From assembly GCA_014803435.1 (NCBI GenBank), contig JACYFD010000005.1, positions 434,001 to 498,000 on the forward strand: a stretch of 64,000 nucleotides of DNA, read 5' to 3'. The translations under genes were made by a program, and so were the position numbers. This DNA is from Cellulosimicrobium terreum (GTDB lineage: Bacteria > Actinomycetota > Actinomycetes > Actinomycetales > Cellulomonadaceae). Of this stretch, positions 15,776 to 24,142 are shown piece after piece (within the stretch, counting starts at the first letter, position 1; every line of letters begins with the position of its first letter). A model generated the notes under the pieces. That model searched no databases, was not told where the DNA came from, and was given only the letters and a program-made list of their open reading frames with translations.

Positions 15776-18055
15776 TCAGGCGTCCTCGACGTCGTCCTCG
15801 TCGTCCACGTCGACCTCCGCGTCCTGCGTCGAGGTCACGCGCGGGTCGACGAACAGCCGCGCCTGCTCGGCGTCGACGATCTGGCGCGCGAGGGAGGCCT
15901 CCGAGGTCACGTCGCTGCTCGCGACCTCCTCCGCGAGGTCGCTGCGCCGCGCGTAGGCGTCGAACAGCCGCGCCTTGGCGCCGAGCATCACCACGAGGTG
16001 CTCGTCGACCGAGTCCGGCGTGAGAAGCCGGTGGACGTGCACGGTCTCCACCTGACCCATGCGGTGGGCGCGCGCGACGGCCTGCGCCTCGGTCGTGGGC
16101 TTGGTCTGCGGCTCGCACAGCACGACGACGGACGCCGCCTGGAGGTTGAGGCCCACTCCCCCGACCTGGACCTGGCTCACGAGCGCGCGGGCCACGGGCG
16201 ACGCGGTGAAGTCGTCGACGATCTCCTGGCGGTGGCCCGGCGGGACGGATCCGTCCAGCGGTCCGACGGCGAGGCCCCCCAGCGCGGCCGCGACGAGGTC
16301 GAGGACGTCGCGGAAGTAGGAGAAGACGAGCACCTTGCGACCGTTCTGGGTCGCCTCCTCGACGATCTGGACCAGTCGCCGCAGCTTCGCGGAGTCCTCG
16401 GGGAACTCGACGGCGTACGCGGCCCGGCGCATCGCCATGAACGCACCGTCGGCGACGGCGGACCGGTACGCGGCGCCGTCGACCCGCCCGAGCGGCTCCC
16501 ACTCGTCCACCTGGACCAGTTCCGGCAGCTCCTCGAGGACGTCCTCGGCGTTGCGCCGCAGGTAGACGGGCGCGACCGCTCGGCGGAACGCGTCCGGCCC
16601 CGCCGCACCGGCCGCAGGGTCGAGGCTCCGCGCGAGGTCGGGCTGCAGGTAGGCCACGAGGTCCCGGAACTCCGCGACCCGGTTCTCCATCGCCGTACCG
16701 GTGAGGAAGAGCACCCGTTCCACGTGCCCGGCGAGCGCCGCGACCGCCCGCGAGCGGCCCGCTCGCGGGTTCTTCACGTAGTGCGCCTCGTCGACGACGA
16801 GCACAGCGGGCACAGCAGGTGCAGCGGGCGGCGCGGCACCGAGGAACGACGCCGCACCCGCGGCCCGGAGCCCGGCGAACGAGGTGATCGCGACCCCGCC
16901 GCCCGACCGCCACGCCGCGGCCCGGTCCGCGCGGTCCTCGCCGTGCAGCACGTGCACCGCGAGGTCGGCGTGCTCGCCCAGCTCGCGGGACCAGTTCGTG
17001 ACCACGCTCGCCGGGCACACCACGAGCGCGTGGGTCCCCCCGGTCGCCAGCACGTGCCCGATCACCGCGATGGCCTCGACCGTCTTGCCGAGGCCCATCT
17101 CGTCGCCGAGGACGACGCGGCGCTGCGCGAGCGCGAACCGCGCGCCGAACGCCTGGTACCCACGCAGCGAGACGTGCAGGAGCGACTCGTCGAGCGGTTC
17201 GGCGCGGATCTGCTCGACCAGGGTCGCGGGCAGCCTGCCTTCCGCGGCGGCGAGGTCGCGGTGCGTGGGCGCGACGGCGTCGAGGAGCGCGTAGTACGCG
17301 GCGGACCGCGCGCGGAAGTCCTCCCACGCGTCGTACGGCTGTGCGGGGACGGCGAGCAGTCCCTCCGGGCCGGCGATGCGCCGCGCCGAGGCGACCAGGC
17401 CTGTGCCCGTGGCGTCGTCCGTCATCGCGCCGAGCGTCGCCACGGCTGCGTCGGCCCGACGCCGGCGCTCGCCCCACGTGAGCAGCCTCCGCCACAGGTC
17501 GGTGGCGTTCCGGGCGTCGGCGCGCACGCGGGCGTGCTCGCCCAGCAGCCGTTCGGCGTCGGGACCAGCGCCGGTCCACGCGTCCTGCGCCTCGGCGAGG
17601 GTGTGCACGGCCTGGACGAGGCGGGTTGCGACCGGGTCGGTGGGCGTCAGGTCGATGCGGAAGCGCAGCGAGTCGCGGACCGCGTGCGCGACCTGACCCG
17701 CCGCGTCGAGCAGGTGCGCCGACGTCTGCGGGCCGATCCCGGAGATGCGCTCGAGCCCGGCAGTTCCGAGCCGCATCACCTCCCCGACGCTGCGGACCTC
17801 CGCGGCGTGCAGCGGGCCGAGCAGCAGGCGCTCGCGTGTCACGGACCGCAGGTCGTCGACCCCGACGGTATCGAGCCGGGCCGCGACCTTTGTCTCTCGG
17901 TACGCGTCGAACGCGACCAGCACCTGCTCGCGCGCGGCCTCGGGGGCCGAGGCGAACGCGGTCAGCAGCGCCGCGACGTCGTCGGAGGCGGCGACGACGA
18001 CCCGGGCGCGGGCCGGACTCGTCCGCTCGACCGTCCCGGCGGACGAAACCGTCAC
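15776..18055 (-). CDS. SNF2-family DEAD/DEAH helicase with N-terminal helix-hairpin-helix
   Basis: A 759-residue SWI2/SNF2-type ATPase. Residues 1-290 form an all-helical N-terminal region with a helix-hairpin-helix element (ISGIGPQTSAHLL, about 104-116). RecA lobe 1 has the Q-loop LRGYQ, Walker A GDEMGLGKT (317-325), DEAH (422-425) and LTGTAMENR (451-459). Lobe 2 has VLVFSYF, QVGGVGLNLQAA (about 630) and ARAHRMGQ (about 661-668). The C-terminus is acidic (DVDDEDDVEDA). GTG 18055 overlaps the Doc stop by 4 nt, so it is translationally coupled to the toxin gene. It probably translocates on double-stranded DNA; role in repair, transcription or defence cannot be decided. Confidence 0.85.
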   Translation of the reverse strand: MTVSSAGTVERTSPARARVVVAASDDVAALLTAFASAPEAAREQVLVAFDAYRETKVAARLDTVGVDDLRSVTRERLLLGPLHAAEVRSVGEVMRLGTAGLERISGIGPQTSAHLLDAAGQVAHAVRDSLRFRIDLTPTDPVATRLVQAVHTLAEAQDAWTGAGPDAERLLGEHARVRADARNATDLWRRLLTWGERRRRADAAVATLGAMTDDATGTGLVASARRIAGPEGLLAVPAQPYDAWEDFRARSAAYYALLDAVAPTHRDLAAAEGRLPATLVEQIRAEPLDESLLHVSLRGYQAFGARFALAQRRVVLGDEMGLGKTVEAIAVIGHVLATGGTHALVVCPASVVTNWSRELGEHADLAVHVLHGEDRADRAAAWRSGGGVAITSFAGLRAAGAASFLGAAPPAAPAVPAVLVVDEAHYVKNPRAGRSRAVAALAGHVERVLFLTGTAMENRVAEFRDLVAYLQPDLARSLDPAAGAAGPDAFRRAVAPVYLRRNAEDVLEELPELVQVDEWEPLGRVDGAAYRSAVADGAFMAMRRAAYAVEFPEDSAKLRRLVQIVEEATQNGRKVLVFSYFRDVLDLVAAALGGLAVGPLDGSVPPGHRQEIVDDFTASPVARALVSQVQVGGVGLNLQAASVVVLCEPQTKPTTEAQAVARAHRMGQVETVHVHRLLTPDSVDEHLVVMLGAKARLFDAYARRSDLAEEVASSDVTSEASLARQIVDAEQARLFVDPRVTSTQDAEVDVDDEDDVEDA

Positions 18056-18435
18056 GTCGTAGGGCGGGCGTGGTCGGCGAGCCGGGCAGCGACGGTGGTG
18101 ACGTCGTCGACGTCTCCCGCGGCAATCGCGATGACGAGGTCGTAGGCCGCGTCCTGAGGCATGGCCAGGCGGTACCCGTTCAGCGCGTAGAAGAGACGGA
18201 CCGCGACCCAGCCCAGGCGCTTGTTCCCGTCGATCAGCGCGTGATTCTTGGTGACCGACAACAGCAGAGCCGCCGCCTTCTCGTGCAGGCCGGGGTACGC
18301 CTCGACCCCGAACATCGACGCGCTCGGACGAGCTAGCGCCGATGACAGCAACCCGTAGTCACGTACCGCGGGCCGCTGGCCCAGGAACGCCTCGGCGACG
18401 GCGAGCAGGTCGTCCTCGTCCAGGTAGACGACCAC
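18052..18435 (-). CDS. doc: Doc/Fic-family toxin (death-on-curing type)
   Basis: A 127-residue Fic-fold protein. The Doc signature HALIDGNKR at residues 65-73 holds the catalytic His and the anion-binding GNKR loop. Doc proteins phosphorylate EF-Tu; related Fic proteins AMPylate targets. With Asp-Gly before Asn the motif lies between classical Doc and Fic forms. GTG 18435 begins 2 bases after the antitoxin stop, the usual type II toxin-antitoxin order. Its 3' end overlaps the helicase start by 4 nt, which is unusual for a TA pair. No inhibitory-helix motif is visible within the toxin, so neutralisation must come from the partner. Confidence 0.85.
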   Translation of the reverse strand: MVVYLDEDDLLAVAEAFLGQRPAVRDYGLLSSALARPSASMFGVEAYPGLHEKAAALLLSVTKNHALIDGNKRLGWVAVRLFYALNGYRLAMPQDAAYDLVIAIAAGDVDDVTTVAARLADHARPTT

Positions 18436-18437
18436 GG

Positions 18438-18635
18438 CTACTGCGCGAGCCGGTCAAGAAGCTCGCGGTCCTCCTCGACGATCTGCGCGATGAGCCGGTC
18501 GCGCAGATCGCGCCGTTTCGCGTCGTACTCGACCACGGCGGTGGCGACGGCGGCGTTCGCCGAGATCCCCTCGCGACGCGTGATCCGTTCGAGAGCGGCC
18601 TGAGCCTCGTCGTCGAGCCGCAAGGTCATCGCCAT
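18438..18635 (-). CDS. Ribbon-helix-helix antitoxin
   Basis: A 65-residue protein: MAMTLRLDDEAQAALERI forms the DNA-contacting strand and first helix, and GISANAAVATAVVEY the second helix of a MetJ/Arc (RHH) fold. The charged C-terminal tail (RDRLIAQIVEEDRELLDRL) is the likely toxin-binding helix. Phage P1 Doc is paired with Phd; an RHH partner is the common actinobacterial version. ATG 18635 has the Shine-Dalgarno GGAGG. A palindrome 19 bp upstream is a probable auto-operator. Confidence 0.82.
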   Translation of the reverse strand: MAMTLRLDDEAQAALERITRREGISANAAVATAVVEYDAKRRDLRDRLIAQIVEEDRELLDRLAQ

Positions 18636-18653
18636 GGGAGCCTCCAGAGATCA

Positions 18654-18674
18654 GTGATACCAGCACGGTACCAC
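18654..18674 (-). promoter_or_regulatory. Operator-like palindrome before the toxin-antitoxin operon
   Basis: Inverted arms GTGATACC (18654-18661) and GGTACCAC (18667-18674) match at 7 of 8 positions with a 5-bp spacer, 19 bp upstream of the antitoxin ATG. RHH antitoxins typically bind such sites to repress their own operon. Confidence 0.6.
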
Positions 18675-18687
18675 CGCATCCGGGCGC

Positions 18688-19635
18688 TCAGTAGGTCAGT
18701 AGGCCGTGGGCGCGGAACTGGTCGCGCACCCGGTCGGTGAGCTCGGCCGACGGCGCGGGCGTGTCCGCCAGCTCGTACGTGCGGCCGATCGCGTCCCACT
18801 TGTCGCGGCCCATCTGGTGGAACGGCAGCACCTCGACGCGCGCGACGGTCCCGGGCCGGATCGCGTTCAACGACGCCGCGTAGGCCGCGACGTTCTCGAC
18901 GTTCGCCACGTCGTCGGTCAGTCCCGGGACGAGCACGAACCGGACCCACACCACCGGCGCCGGGCCCGTGCGTCCGTGCTCGGCGATCCGGCGCCCGAAC
19001 CGCAGCGTCGGCTCGAGGTCCCGGCCCGTCACGCGGCGGTACGTCCCCGGGTCGCCCGACTTCACGTCGAGCAGCACGAGGTCGGTGTCGTCGAGCATCG
19101 CGTCGGTCGCGTTCGTCCCGAGGAAGCCGGACGTGTCGAGCGCCGTGTGCACGCCCAGCTCCTTCGCGCCGCGCAGCACGCGGGCCGCGAACGCGGGCTG
19201 CATGAGAACCTCGCCGCCGGACAGCGTGAGGCCCCCGTGCGTCGCCCGGAAGATGGGCAGGTAGCGTCGCACCCGGGCCAGGAGCTCGTCCGCGGTCACC
19301 GGCTCGCCGTCCTTCATCGCGAACGTGTCGGGATTGTGGCAGTACAGGCACCGCAGCGGGCACCCGCCCAGGAACACCGTGAGCCGCGTCCCCGGCCCGT
19401 CCACGGCCGTGACGAGCTCCCAGGAGTGCACCGAGCCGAGCTCGCCCGCGCGCATCGCGGCGATCCTGTCGGCCCGGCCCACGTCCGCAACGCTCAGCCC
19501 GTCCAGACCCGCGCCCGCACGACGGGCGGATCCCGGGCCCGACGACGCCCGGCCCGTCGGGGCGTCGAGGGACCCCGCGTCGTCGGGCAGGGCGTCAGGA
19601 CGGGCGGGCACCGGCGACGAGAGGTCGACGGTCAT
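18688..19635 (-). CDS. pflA: Pyruvate formate-lyase activating enzyme
   Basis: A 315-residue radical-SAM enzyme that installs the glycyl radical on PflB. The [4Fe-4S] motif CX3CX2C is Cys92-Cys96-Cys99 in GGCPLRCLYCH. The SAM-binding GGE motif is in LTLSGGEVLMQP, and the C-terminal part has LPFHQMGRDKW. It is longer than E. coli PflA (about 246) because of a roughly 65-residue Pro/Ala/Asp-rich N-terminal extension with no Cys. ATG 19635 follows GAGGAG and lies 11 bases after the pflB stop. Confidence 0.94.
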   Translation of the reverse strand: MTVDLSSPVPARPDALPDDAGSLDAPTGRASSGPGSARRAGAGLDGLSVADVGRADRIAAMRAGELGSVHSWELVTAVDGPGTRLTVFLGGCPLRCLYCHNPDTFAMKDGEPVTADELLARVRRYLPIFRATHGGLTLSGGEVLMQPAFAARVLRGAKELGVHTALDTSGFLGTNATDAMLDDTDLVLLDVKSGDPGTYRRVTGRDLEPTLRFGRRIAEHGRTGPAPVVWVRFVLVPGLTDDVANVENVAAYAASLNAIRPGTVARVEVLPFHQMGRDKWDAIGRTYELADTPAPSAELTDRVRDQFRAHGLLTY

Positions 19636-19646
19636 GTCGGTCTCCT

Positions 19647-21941
19647 CTACAGCGCGCCGTGGAAGGTGCGCGAGAGGACGTCGAGCTGCTGCTCGCGCGT
19701 GAGCCGGACGAAGTTCACCGCGTAGCCGGACACGCGGATCGTCAGCTGCGGGTAGCTCTCCGGGTGGTCCATCGCGTCCAGGAGCGTCTCGCGGTTCAGC
19801 ACGTTGACGTTCATGTGATAGCCGTTCGACCCGGTGTAGGCGTCGAGGAGGCCGGCCAGGTTGGCGACCTGCTCGTCCGTGGTCCGCCCGAGGCCGCTCG
19901 GCACGACCGTGTTGGTCAGCGAGATGCCGTCCTGCGCCTCGTCGTACGGGAGCTTGGCGACGGACAGCGCCGACGCGAGCATGCCGTGCGTGTCGCGCCC
20001 GTTCATCGGGTTCGCCCCCGGGGCGAACGGCTCGCCCGCGCGGCGACCGTCGGGGGTGTTCCCCGTCGCCTTCCCGTACACGACGTTCGACGTGATCGTC
20101 AGGACCGACTGCGTCGGGACCGCGTCGCGGTAGGTCGGGTGCGTGCGCACCTTCGCCATGAACCGCTCCACGAGGTCGACGGCGATCGCGTCCACCCGGT
20201 CGTCGTCGTTGCCGAAGGTGGGGAACTCGCCCTGCGTCACGTAGTCGACGACGAGGCCCCGCTCGTCGCGCACCACGCGGACGGTCGCGTGCTTGATGGC
20301 CGACAACGAGTCCGCCGCGACCGACAGGCCGGCGATGCCGCACGCCATCGTCCGCAGCACGTCCTTGTCGTGCAACGCCATCTCGATGCGCTCGTACGCG
20401 TACCTGTCGTGCGACCAGTGGATGCAGTTGAGCGCCTCGACGTAGGTCGCGGCGAGCCAGTCCATCGTCGCGTCGAACCTCGCCAGGACGTCGTCGTAGT
20501 CGAGCACGTCGCCGTCCACGGGCGCCGCGACGGGCGAGACCTGCTTGCCCGACACCTCGTCCCGACCGCCGTTGATCGCGTAGAGCAGCGTCTTCGCAAG
20601 GTTGACGCGAGCGCCGAAGAACTGCATCTGCTTGCCGACCCGCATCGGGGAGACGCAGCACGCGATCGCGGCGTCGTCACCCCACGCGGAGCGGATGAGC
20701 TGGTCCGACTCGTACTGCACCGCGGACGTGTCGATCGAGACCTGCGCGCAGTAGTCCTTGAAGCCCCTGGGTAGGTCGGGGCTCCAGAAGACCGTCATGT
20801 TCGGCTCGGGAGCGGGCCCGAGGTTGTACAGCGTCTGCAGGAAGCGGAACGAGCTCTTGGTCACGAGCGGACGACCGTCCTCGCCCATCCCGCCGATCGT
20901 CTCGGTGACCCACGTCGGGTCGCCGGAGAACAGGGCGTCGTACTCGGGCGTGCGCAGGAACCGCACGATCCGCAGCTTGATGACGAAGTCGTCGATGATC
21001 TCCTGCGCCTGCGACTCGGTGATGCGCCCGGCCTCGAGGTCGCGGTCGACGAAGACGTCGAGGAACGTCGACGTCCGCCCGAGCGACATCGCGGCGCCGT
21101 TCTGCTCCTTCACCGCGGCGAGGTAGGCGAAGTAGAGCCACTGCACGGCCTCGCGCGCCGTGGTCGCCGGGCCGGACACGTCGTAGCCGTAGGACGCCGC
21201 CATCTCCTTGAGCTCGCCGAGGGCCCGGATCTGCTCCGCGTGCTCCTCGCGCTCGCGCACGACGGTCTCGGTGAAGGGCTGGGTGTCGAGCTCGAGCTTG
21301 TCGAGCTTCTTCGCCGCGACGAGCGCGTCCACGCCGTACAGCGCGACGCGCCGGTAGTCGCCGATGATGCGGCCGCGCCCGTAGGCGTCCGGGAGGCCGG
21401 TGATGACGTGCGAGCTGCGGGCCGCGCGCACGTTCGGCGGGTAGACGTCGAACACGCCCTGGTTGTGGGTCTTGCGGTAGTCGCTGTAGACCGTCGCCAA
21501 CGTCTCGTCGACCTCGTAGCCGTACGTCTTCAGGGCACCCTCGACCATGCGCCAGCCGCCGTTCGGCATGATCGCGCGCTTGAGCGGCGCGTCGGTCTGC
21601 AGCCCGACGACGATCTCGTGCGCCTTGTCGATGTAGCCGGGCGCGTGCGCCGTGATGCCCGCGGGAGTGTGCGGGTCGACGTCGTAGACGCCCATCTCCC
21701 GCTCCTCGGGAAACATCGCGGAGAGGGTCGACCAGATGCCGGTCGTGCGCTCCGTCGGCCCGGCGAGGAACGAGGCGTCGCCCGCGTACGGGCGGTAGTT
21801 GCGCTGGATGAAGTCCCGCACGTCCACGTGGTCGCGCCACGGTCCGTCGACGAACCCCTCCCACGCCGGGACCTGGGCCGTGTCGGCTGAGTCGCCGGCG
21901 CCGTCCGCCGTCATGCCACGTGCTTCGGAAACGCTGGTCAT
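19647..21941 (-). CDS. pflB: Formate C-acetyltransferase (pyruvate formate-lyase)
   Basis: A 764-residue glycyl-radical enzyme converting pyruvate and CoA to acetyl-CoA and formate without oxygen. The catalytic pair Cys428-Cys429 is in IACCVSPM and the radical glycine Gly739 in RVSGYAVNF, at the positions expected for E. coli-length PflB. ATG 21941 follows GGGAGG. The pair pflB-pflA is the only anaerobic energy gene set in the window. No focA formate channel or adhE lies beside it. Confidence 0.97.
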   Translation of the reverse strand: MTSVSEARGMTADGAGDSADTAQVPAWEGFVDGPWRDHVDVRDFIQRNYRPYAGDASFLAGPTERTTGIWSTLSAMFPEEREMGVYDVDPHTPAGITAHAPGYIDKAHEIVVGLQTDAPLKRAIMPNGGWRMVEGALKTYGYEVDETLATVYSDYRKTHNQGVFDVYPPNVRAARSSHVITGLPDAYGRGRIIGDYRRVALYGVDALVAAKKLDKLELDTQPFTETVVREREEHAEQIRALGELKEMAASYGYDVSGPATTAREAVQWLYFAYLAAVKEQNGAAMSLGRTSTFLDVFVDRDLEAGRITESQAQEIIDDFVIKLRIVRFLRTPEYDALFSGDPTWVTETIGGMGEDGRPLVTKSSFRFLQTLYNLGPAPEPNMTVFWSPDLPRGFKDYCAQVSIDTSAVQYESDQLIRSAWGDDAAIACCVSPMRVGKQMQFFGARVNLAKTLLYAINGGRDEVSGKQVSPVAAPVDGDVLDYDDVLARFDATMDWLAATYVEALNCIHWSHDRYAYERIEMALHDKDVLRTMACGIAGLSVAADSLSAIKHATVRVVRDERGLVVDYVTQGEFPTFGNDDDRVDAIAVDLVERFMAKVRTHPTYRDAVPTQSVLTITSNVVYGKATGNTPDGRRAGEPFAPGANPMNGRDTHGMLASALSVAKLPYDEAQDGISLTNTVVPSGLGRTTDEQVANLAGLLDAYTGSNGYHMNVNVLNRETLLDAMDHPESYPQLTIRVSGYAVNFVRLTREQQLDVLSRTFHGAL

Positions 21942-22260
21942 CGGGACCTCCCTCGTGCCTGACGGCGCTGCTCGCGGCGTCACCTTCAGGCTAGGTCGGC
22001 AGGACCTCGACAGGCAGGCTTCCCGCCCCGCCGGGGACCTTGGTCCCGAAGCGGACGGCACTGCACGGATCCGCGGGATCCTGCGGATCTCAGGGAGCGG
22101 CATGGTTTGCGGAGATCTCCTTGTGACGATCTTCACAAGCCCTGGGCGTGCGTCGTCGAACGCTCCCGCGAGGGTCGCGCTCCACCGCCGCGTCGACCGT
22201 GCGGCCAGATGTGACCTCCCCGCAACACCGACGACCCCGTAACCGTGTGACACTTCCGGG
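21942..22260. other. 319-bp divergent control region between pflB and GCS2 ligase
   Basis: Holds a TAGCCT -10 candidate for pflB (21988-21993, minus strand), a GGGACC/GGTCCC hairpin (22034-22047), three GGATC copies within 22067-22090, and the 20-bp palindrome at 22120-22139. No gene. Confidence 0.6.
22120..22139. promoter_or_regulatory. Perfect 20-bp palindrome resembling a Rex (or CRP/FNR) operator
   Basis: CTTGTGA, six-base spacer CGATCT, TCACAAG: both arms fully complementary. It fits the Rex consensus TTGTGAANNNNTTCACAA with one mismatch and equally the CRP core TGTGA-N6-TCACA. It is 179 bp before the pflB start and 121 bp before the GCS2 gene. Rex represses fermentation genes when NAD+ is plentiful, which suits pflB. 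Confidence 0.65.
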
Positions 22261-23355
22261 GTGAAGCGGACCATGGGTGTCGAGGAAGAGTTCCTGCTCG
22301 TCGGCGCGGACGGCAGGCCCGTCGCGAAGGCGGCCGAGGCGCTGGAGGCGTCGGGCGACGGCGACGAGGGCGGGACCGGCTCGCTCGAGTCCGAGTTCAT
22401 GGAGGAGCAGCTCGAGACGGCGACCCATCCGCAGGCCGAGCTCGAGGACCTCGCCAAGGAGATCCGCGCCGGTCGCTCGCGCGCCCAGCTGGCCGCGGAC
22501 CGGGTCGGTGCGCAGGTCGCCGCCCTCTCCACGTCACCGCTGCAGTTCGAGGGCACCACGGTGGGACGGCTGCGCTACCTCGAGGCGCGCGCCGCCTTCG
22601 GCCTCACGGCCCGCGAGCAGCTCACGTGCGGCTGCCACGTCCACGTCGCGGTCGCCGACGACACCGAGGGTGTCGCGGTGCTCGACCGCATCGGTCCCTG
22701 GCTGGCCACGCTGCTCGCGCTCAGCACGAACTCGCCCTACTGGCAGGGCGACGACAGCGGCTACGCGAGCTTCCGCTCCCAGGTCTGGTCCCGCTGGCCC
22801 ACCTCCGGACCGGCCCGCGCGTTCGGCTCGCCCGAGGCGTACCAGGACGCCGTCGCGGCGCTCGTCGCGACCGGGACCATCCTCGACCAGAACATGGTCT
22901 ACTTCGACGCCCGGCTCTCCTCGCGCTATCCCACGGTCGAGATCCGGATCGCGGACGTGTGCCTGGATCCTGACACGGCCACCCTGATCGCGGCGCTCGC
23001 GCGAGGTCTCGTCGAGACCTCGGCCCGCGAGGCGGCGGCCGGTCTTCCCGCTCCCGAGCTGCGCACCGAGCTCCTGCGCACCGCGTCCTGGCGGGCCGGG
23101 CGGTCCGGCCTGACCGACGGCCTCGTCTCCCCCCACACGTGGCGGCCCGCACCCGCGCACGACGTCGTGGGCGAGCTCGTGGCGCACGTGCGCGAGGCCC
23201 TCGTCGACGCGGGCGACCTCGATGTCGTGACCGAGCTGCTCGGTCGCCTGTGGTCCCGGGGCAACGGCGCCGCTCGTCAGCGCGAGTGGTTCGTCGAATC
23301 CGGCGGGGACCTGTCCGCGGTCGTGCGGCGCGCTGTCGAGGTCACGCACTCCTGA
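22261..23355 (+). CDS. Carboxylate-amine ligase, glutamate-cysteine ligase 2 (YbdK) family
   Basis: A 364-residue GCS2-type enzyme. The opening [10 protein letters not shown] (residues 5-14) carries the metal-binding Glu cluster; [11 protein letters not shown] near 120 and [14 protein letters not shown] near 155 are further family blocks; [11 protein letters not shown] near 220 and NGAARQREW near the end complete it. YbdK has weak glutamate-cysteine ligase activity; actinobacterial homologues such as EgtA act in ergothioneine synthesis, but no egt genes are nearby. GTG 22261 or ATG 22273 could be the start. The 3' end overlaps the convergent HAD gene by 14 nt. Confidence 0.85.
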   Translation: MKRTMGVEEEFLLVGADGRPVAKAAEALEASGDGDEGGTGSLESEFMEEQLETATHPQAELEDLAKEIRAGRSRAQLAADRVGAQVAALSTSPLQFEGTTVGRLRYLEARAAFGLTAREQLTCGCHVHVAVADDTEGVAVLDRIGPWLATLLALSTNSPYWQGDDSGYASFRSQVWSRWPTSGPARAFGSPEAYQDAVAALVATGTILDQNMVYFDARLSSRYPTVEIRIADVCLDPDTATLIAALARGLVETSAREAAAGLPAPELRTELLRTASWRAGRSGLTDGLVSPHTWRPAPAHDVVGELVAHVREALVDAGDLDVVTELLGRLWSRGNGAARQREWFVESGGDLSAVVRRAVEVTHS

Positions 23356-24016
23356 CGGCGGGGGGCGCGGACGACGCCGCGCGCTCGAGCGCCTCGAGGG
23401 TCGACGCCCCTGTGACGTCCGGCTCCGCCCCGCCCGCCCACGCGTGCCCGTGCGAGACCCACGCGGTCCGCACGCCCGCTGCCCGGCCCGCCGCGACGTC
23501 GAGATGGGCGGCGTCGCCGACCATCCAGACCTCCCGACGGTCGATGCCGCCCGAGCCGGTGCGGTCGAGCGCGATCTCGAGCAGGCGCGGATCCGGCTTC
23601 GCCACCCCCTCCTCGTCGGAGACGACGATCGCGTCCACGTGCGGCTCGATCCCGCAGCGGGCGATCTTCCCACGCTGCTGCGCGGACGTCCCGTTCGTCA
23701 CGACGACCACGCGGTCGCCGTCGGCACGCAGCGCGTCGACCGCGTCGAGGACGCCCGGGTACGCCTCGACGTGCTCGAGGATCCCGAGCCGGAAACGCTC
23801 CACCACCGCGTCCAGTTCCTCGCCCGGCCACCCGAGCCGGTCCCCGACGACGCGCGCCACGGCCCGCTTCGGTGCGTGTCCTCCGCCGTCGGCCGCGACG
23901 ATCGCCGCGACGTCGGACTCGTCGCCGCCCGCGTCCCGCACGGCGCGGGCCGCCCATGCCGCGAACGCGGCGTCGCGCGTGACCAGGGTGTTGTCGAGAT
24001 CGATCAACCAGAGCAT
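23342..24016 (-). CDS. HAD-superfamily hydrolase
   Basis: A 224-residue HAD phosphatase. Motif I DLDNT gives nucleophile Asp6 and Asp8, motif II is VVTNGT near 108, and motif IV is MVGDAAHLD near 178, with a Lys (AKPDP) before it. The helical cap lies between motifs I and II (C1 type), like YjjG nucleotidases or phosphoglycolate phosphatase; the N-terminal LIDLDNTLVTRD favours a YjjG-like role. ATG 24016 has TAGGGT seven bases upstream. The last 14 nt overlap the GCS2 gene. Confidence 0.85.
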   Translation of the reverse strand: MLWLIDLDNTLVTRDAAFAAWAARAVRDAGGDESDVAAIVAADGGGHAPKRAVARVVGDRLGWPGEELDAVVERFRLGILEHVEAYPGVLDAVDALRADGDRVVVVTNGTSAQQRGKIARCGIEPHVDAIVVSDEEGVAKPDPRLLEIALDRTGSGGIDRREVWMVGDAAHLDVAAGRAAGVRTAWVSHGHAWAGGAEPDVTGASTLEALERAASSAPPAVRSA

Positions 24017-24023
24017 GGGCCGG

Positions 24024-24029
24024 ACCCTA
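24024..24029 (-). promoter_or_regulatory. -10 hexamer TAGGGT (HAD hydrolase gene)
   Basis: On the minus strand TAGGGT ends 7 nt before ATG 24016 and no Shine-Dalgarno is present. Confidence 0.45.
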
Positions 24030-24067
24030 GCGCAGGAGACCGTCCGCGCGAGATCGGTCGCTCGACG

Positions 24068-24116
24068 TGAGATCGGCTCGACGAAGGGCCGGTCTGGCGA
24101 CGACGTGCCGATCTCG
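24068..24116 (-). terminator. Possible terminator after dxs
   Basis: TGAGATCGGC (24068-24077) pairs with GCCGATCTCG (24107-24116), 10 bp with one wobble, but the loop is 29 nt. A second CGAGATCGG copy at 24049 could compete for the same right arm. Confidence 0.4.
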
Positions 24117-24142
24117 GACCCGTCGAGGTCGGGACGAGCGGC

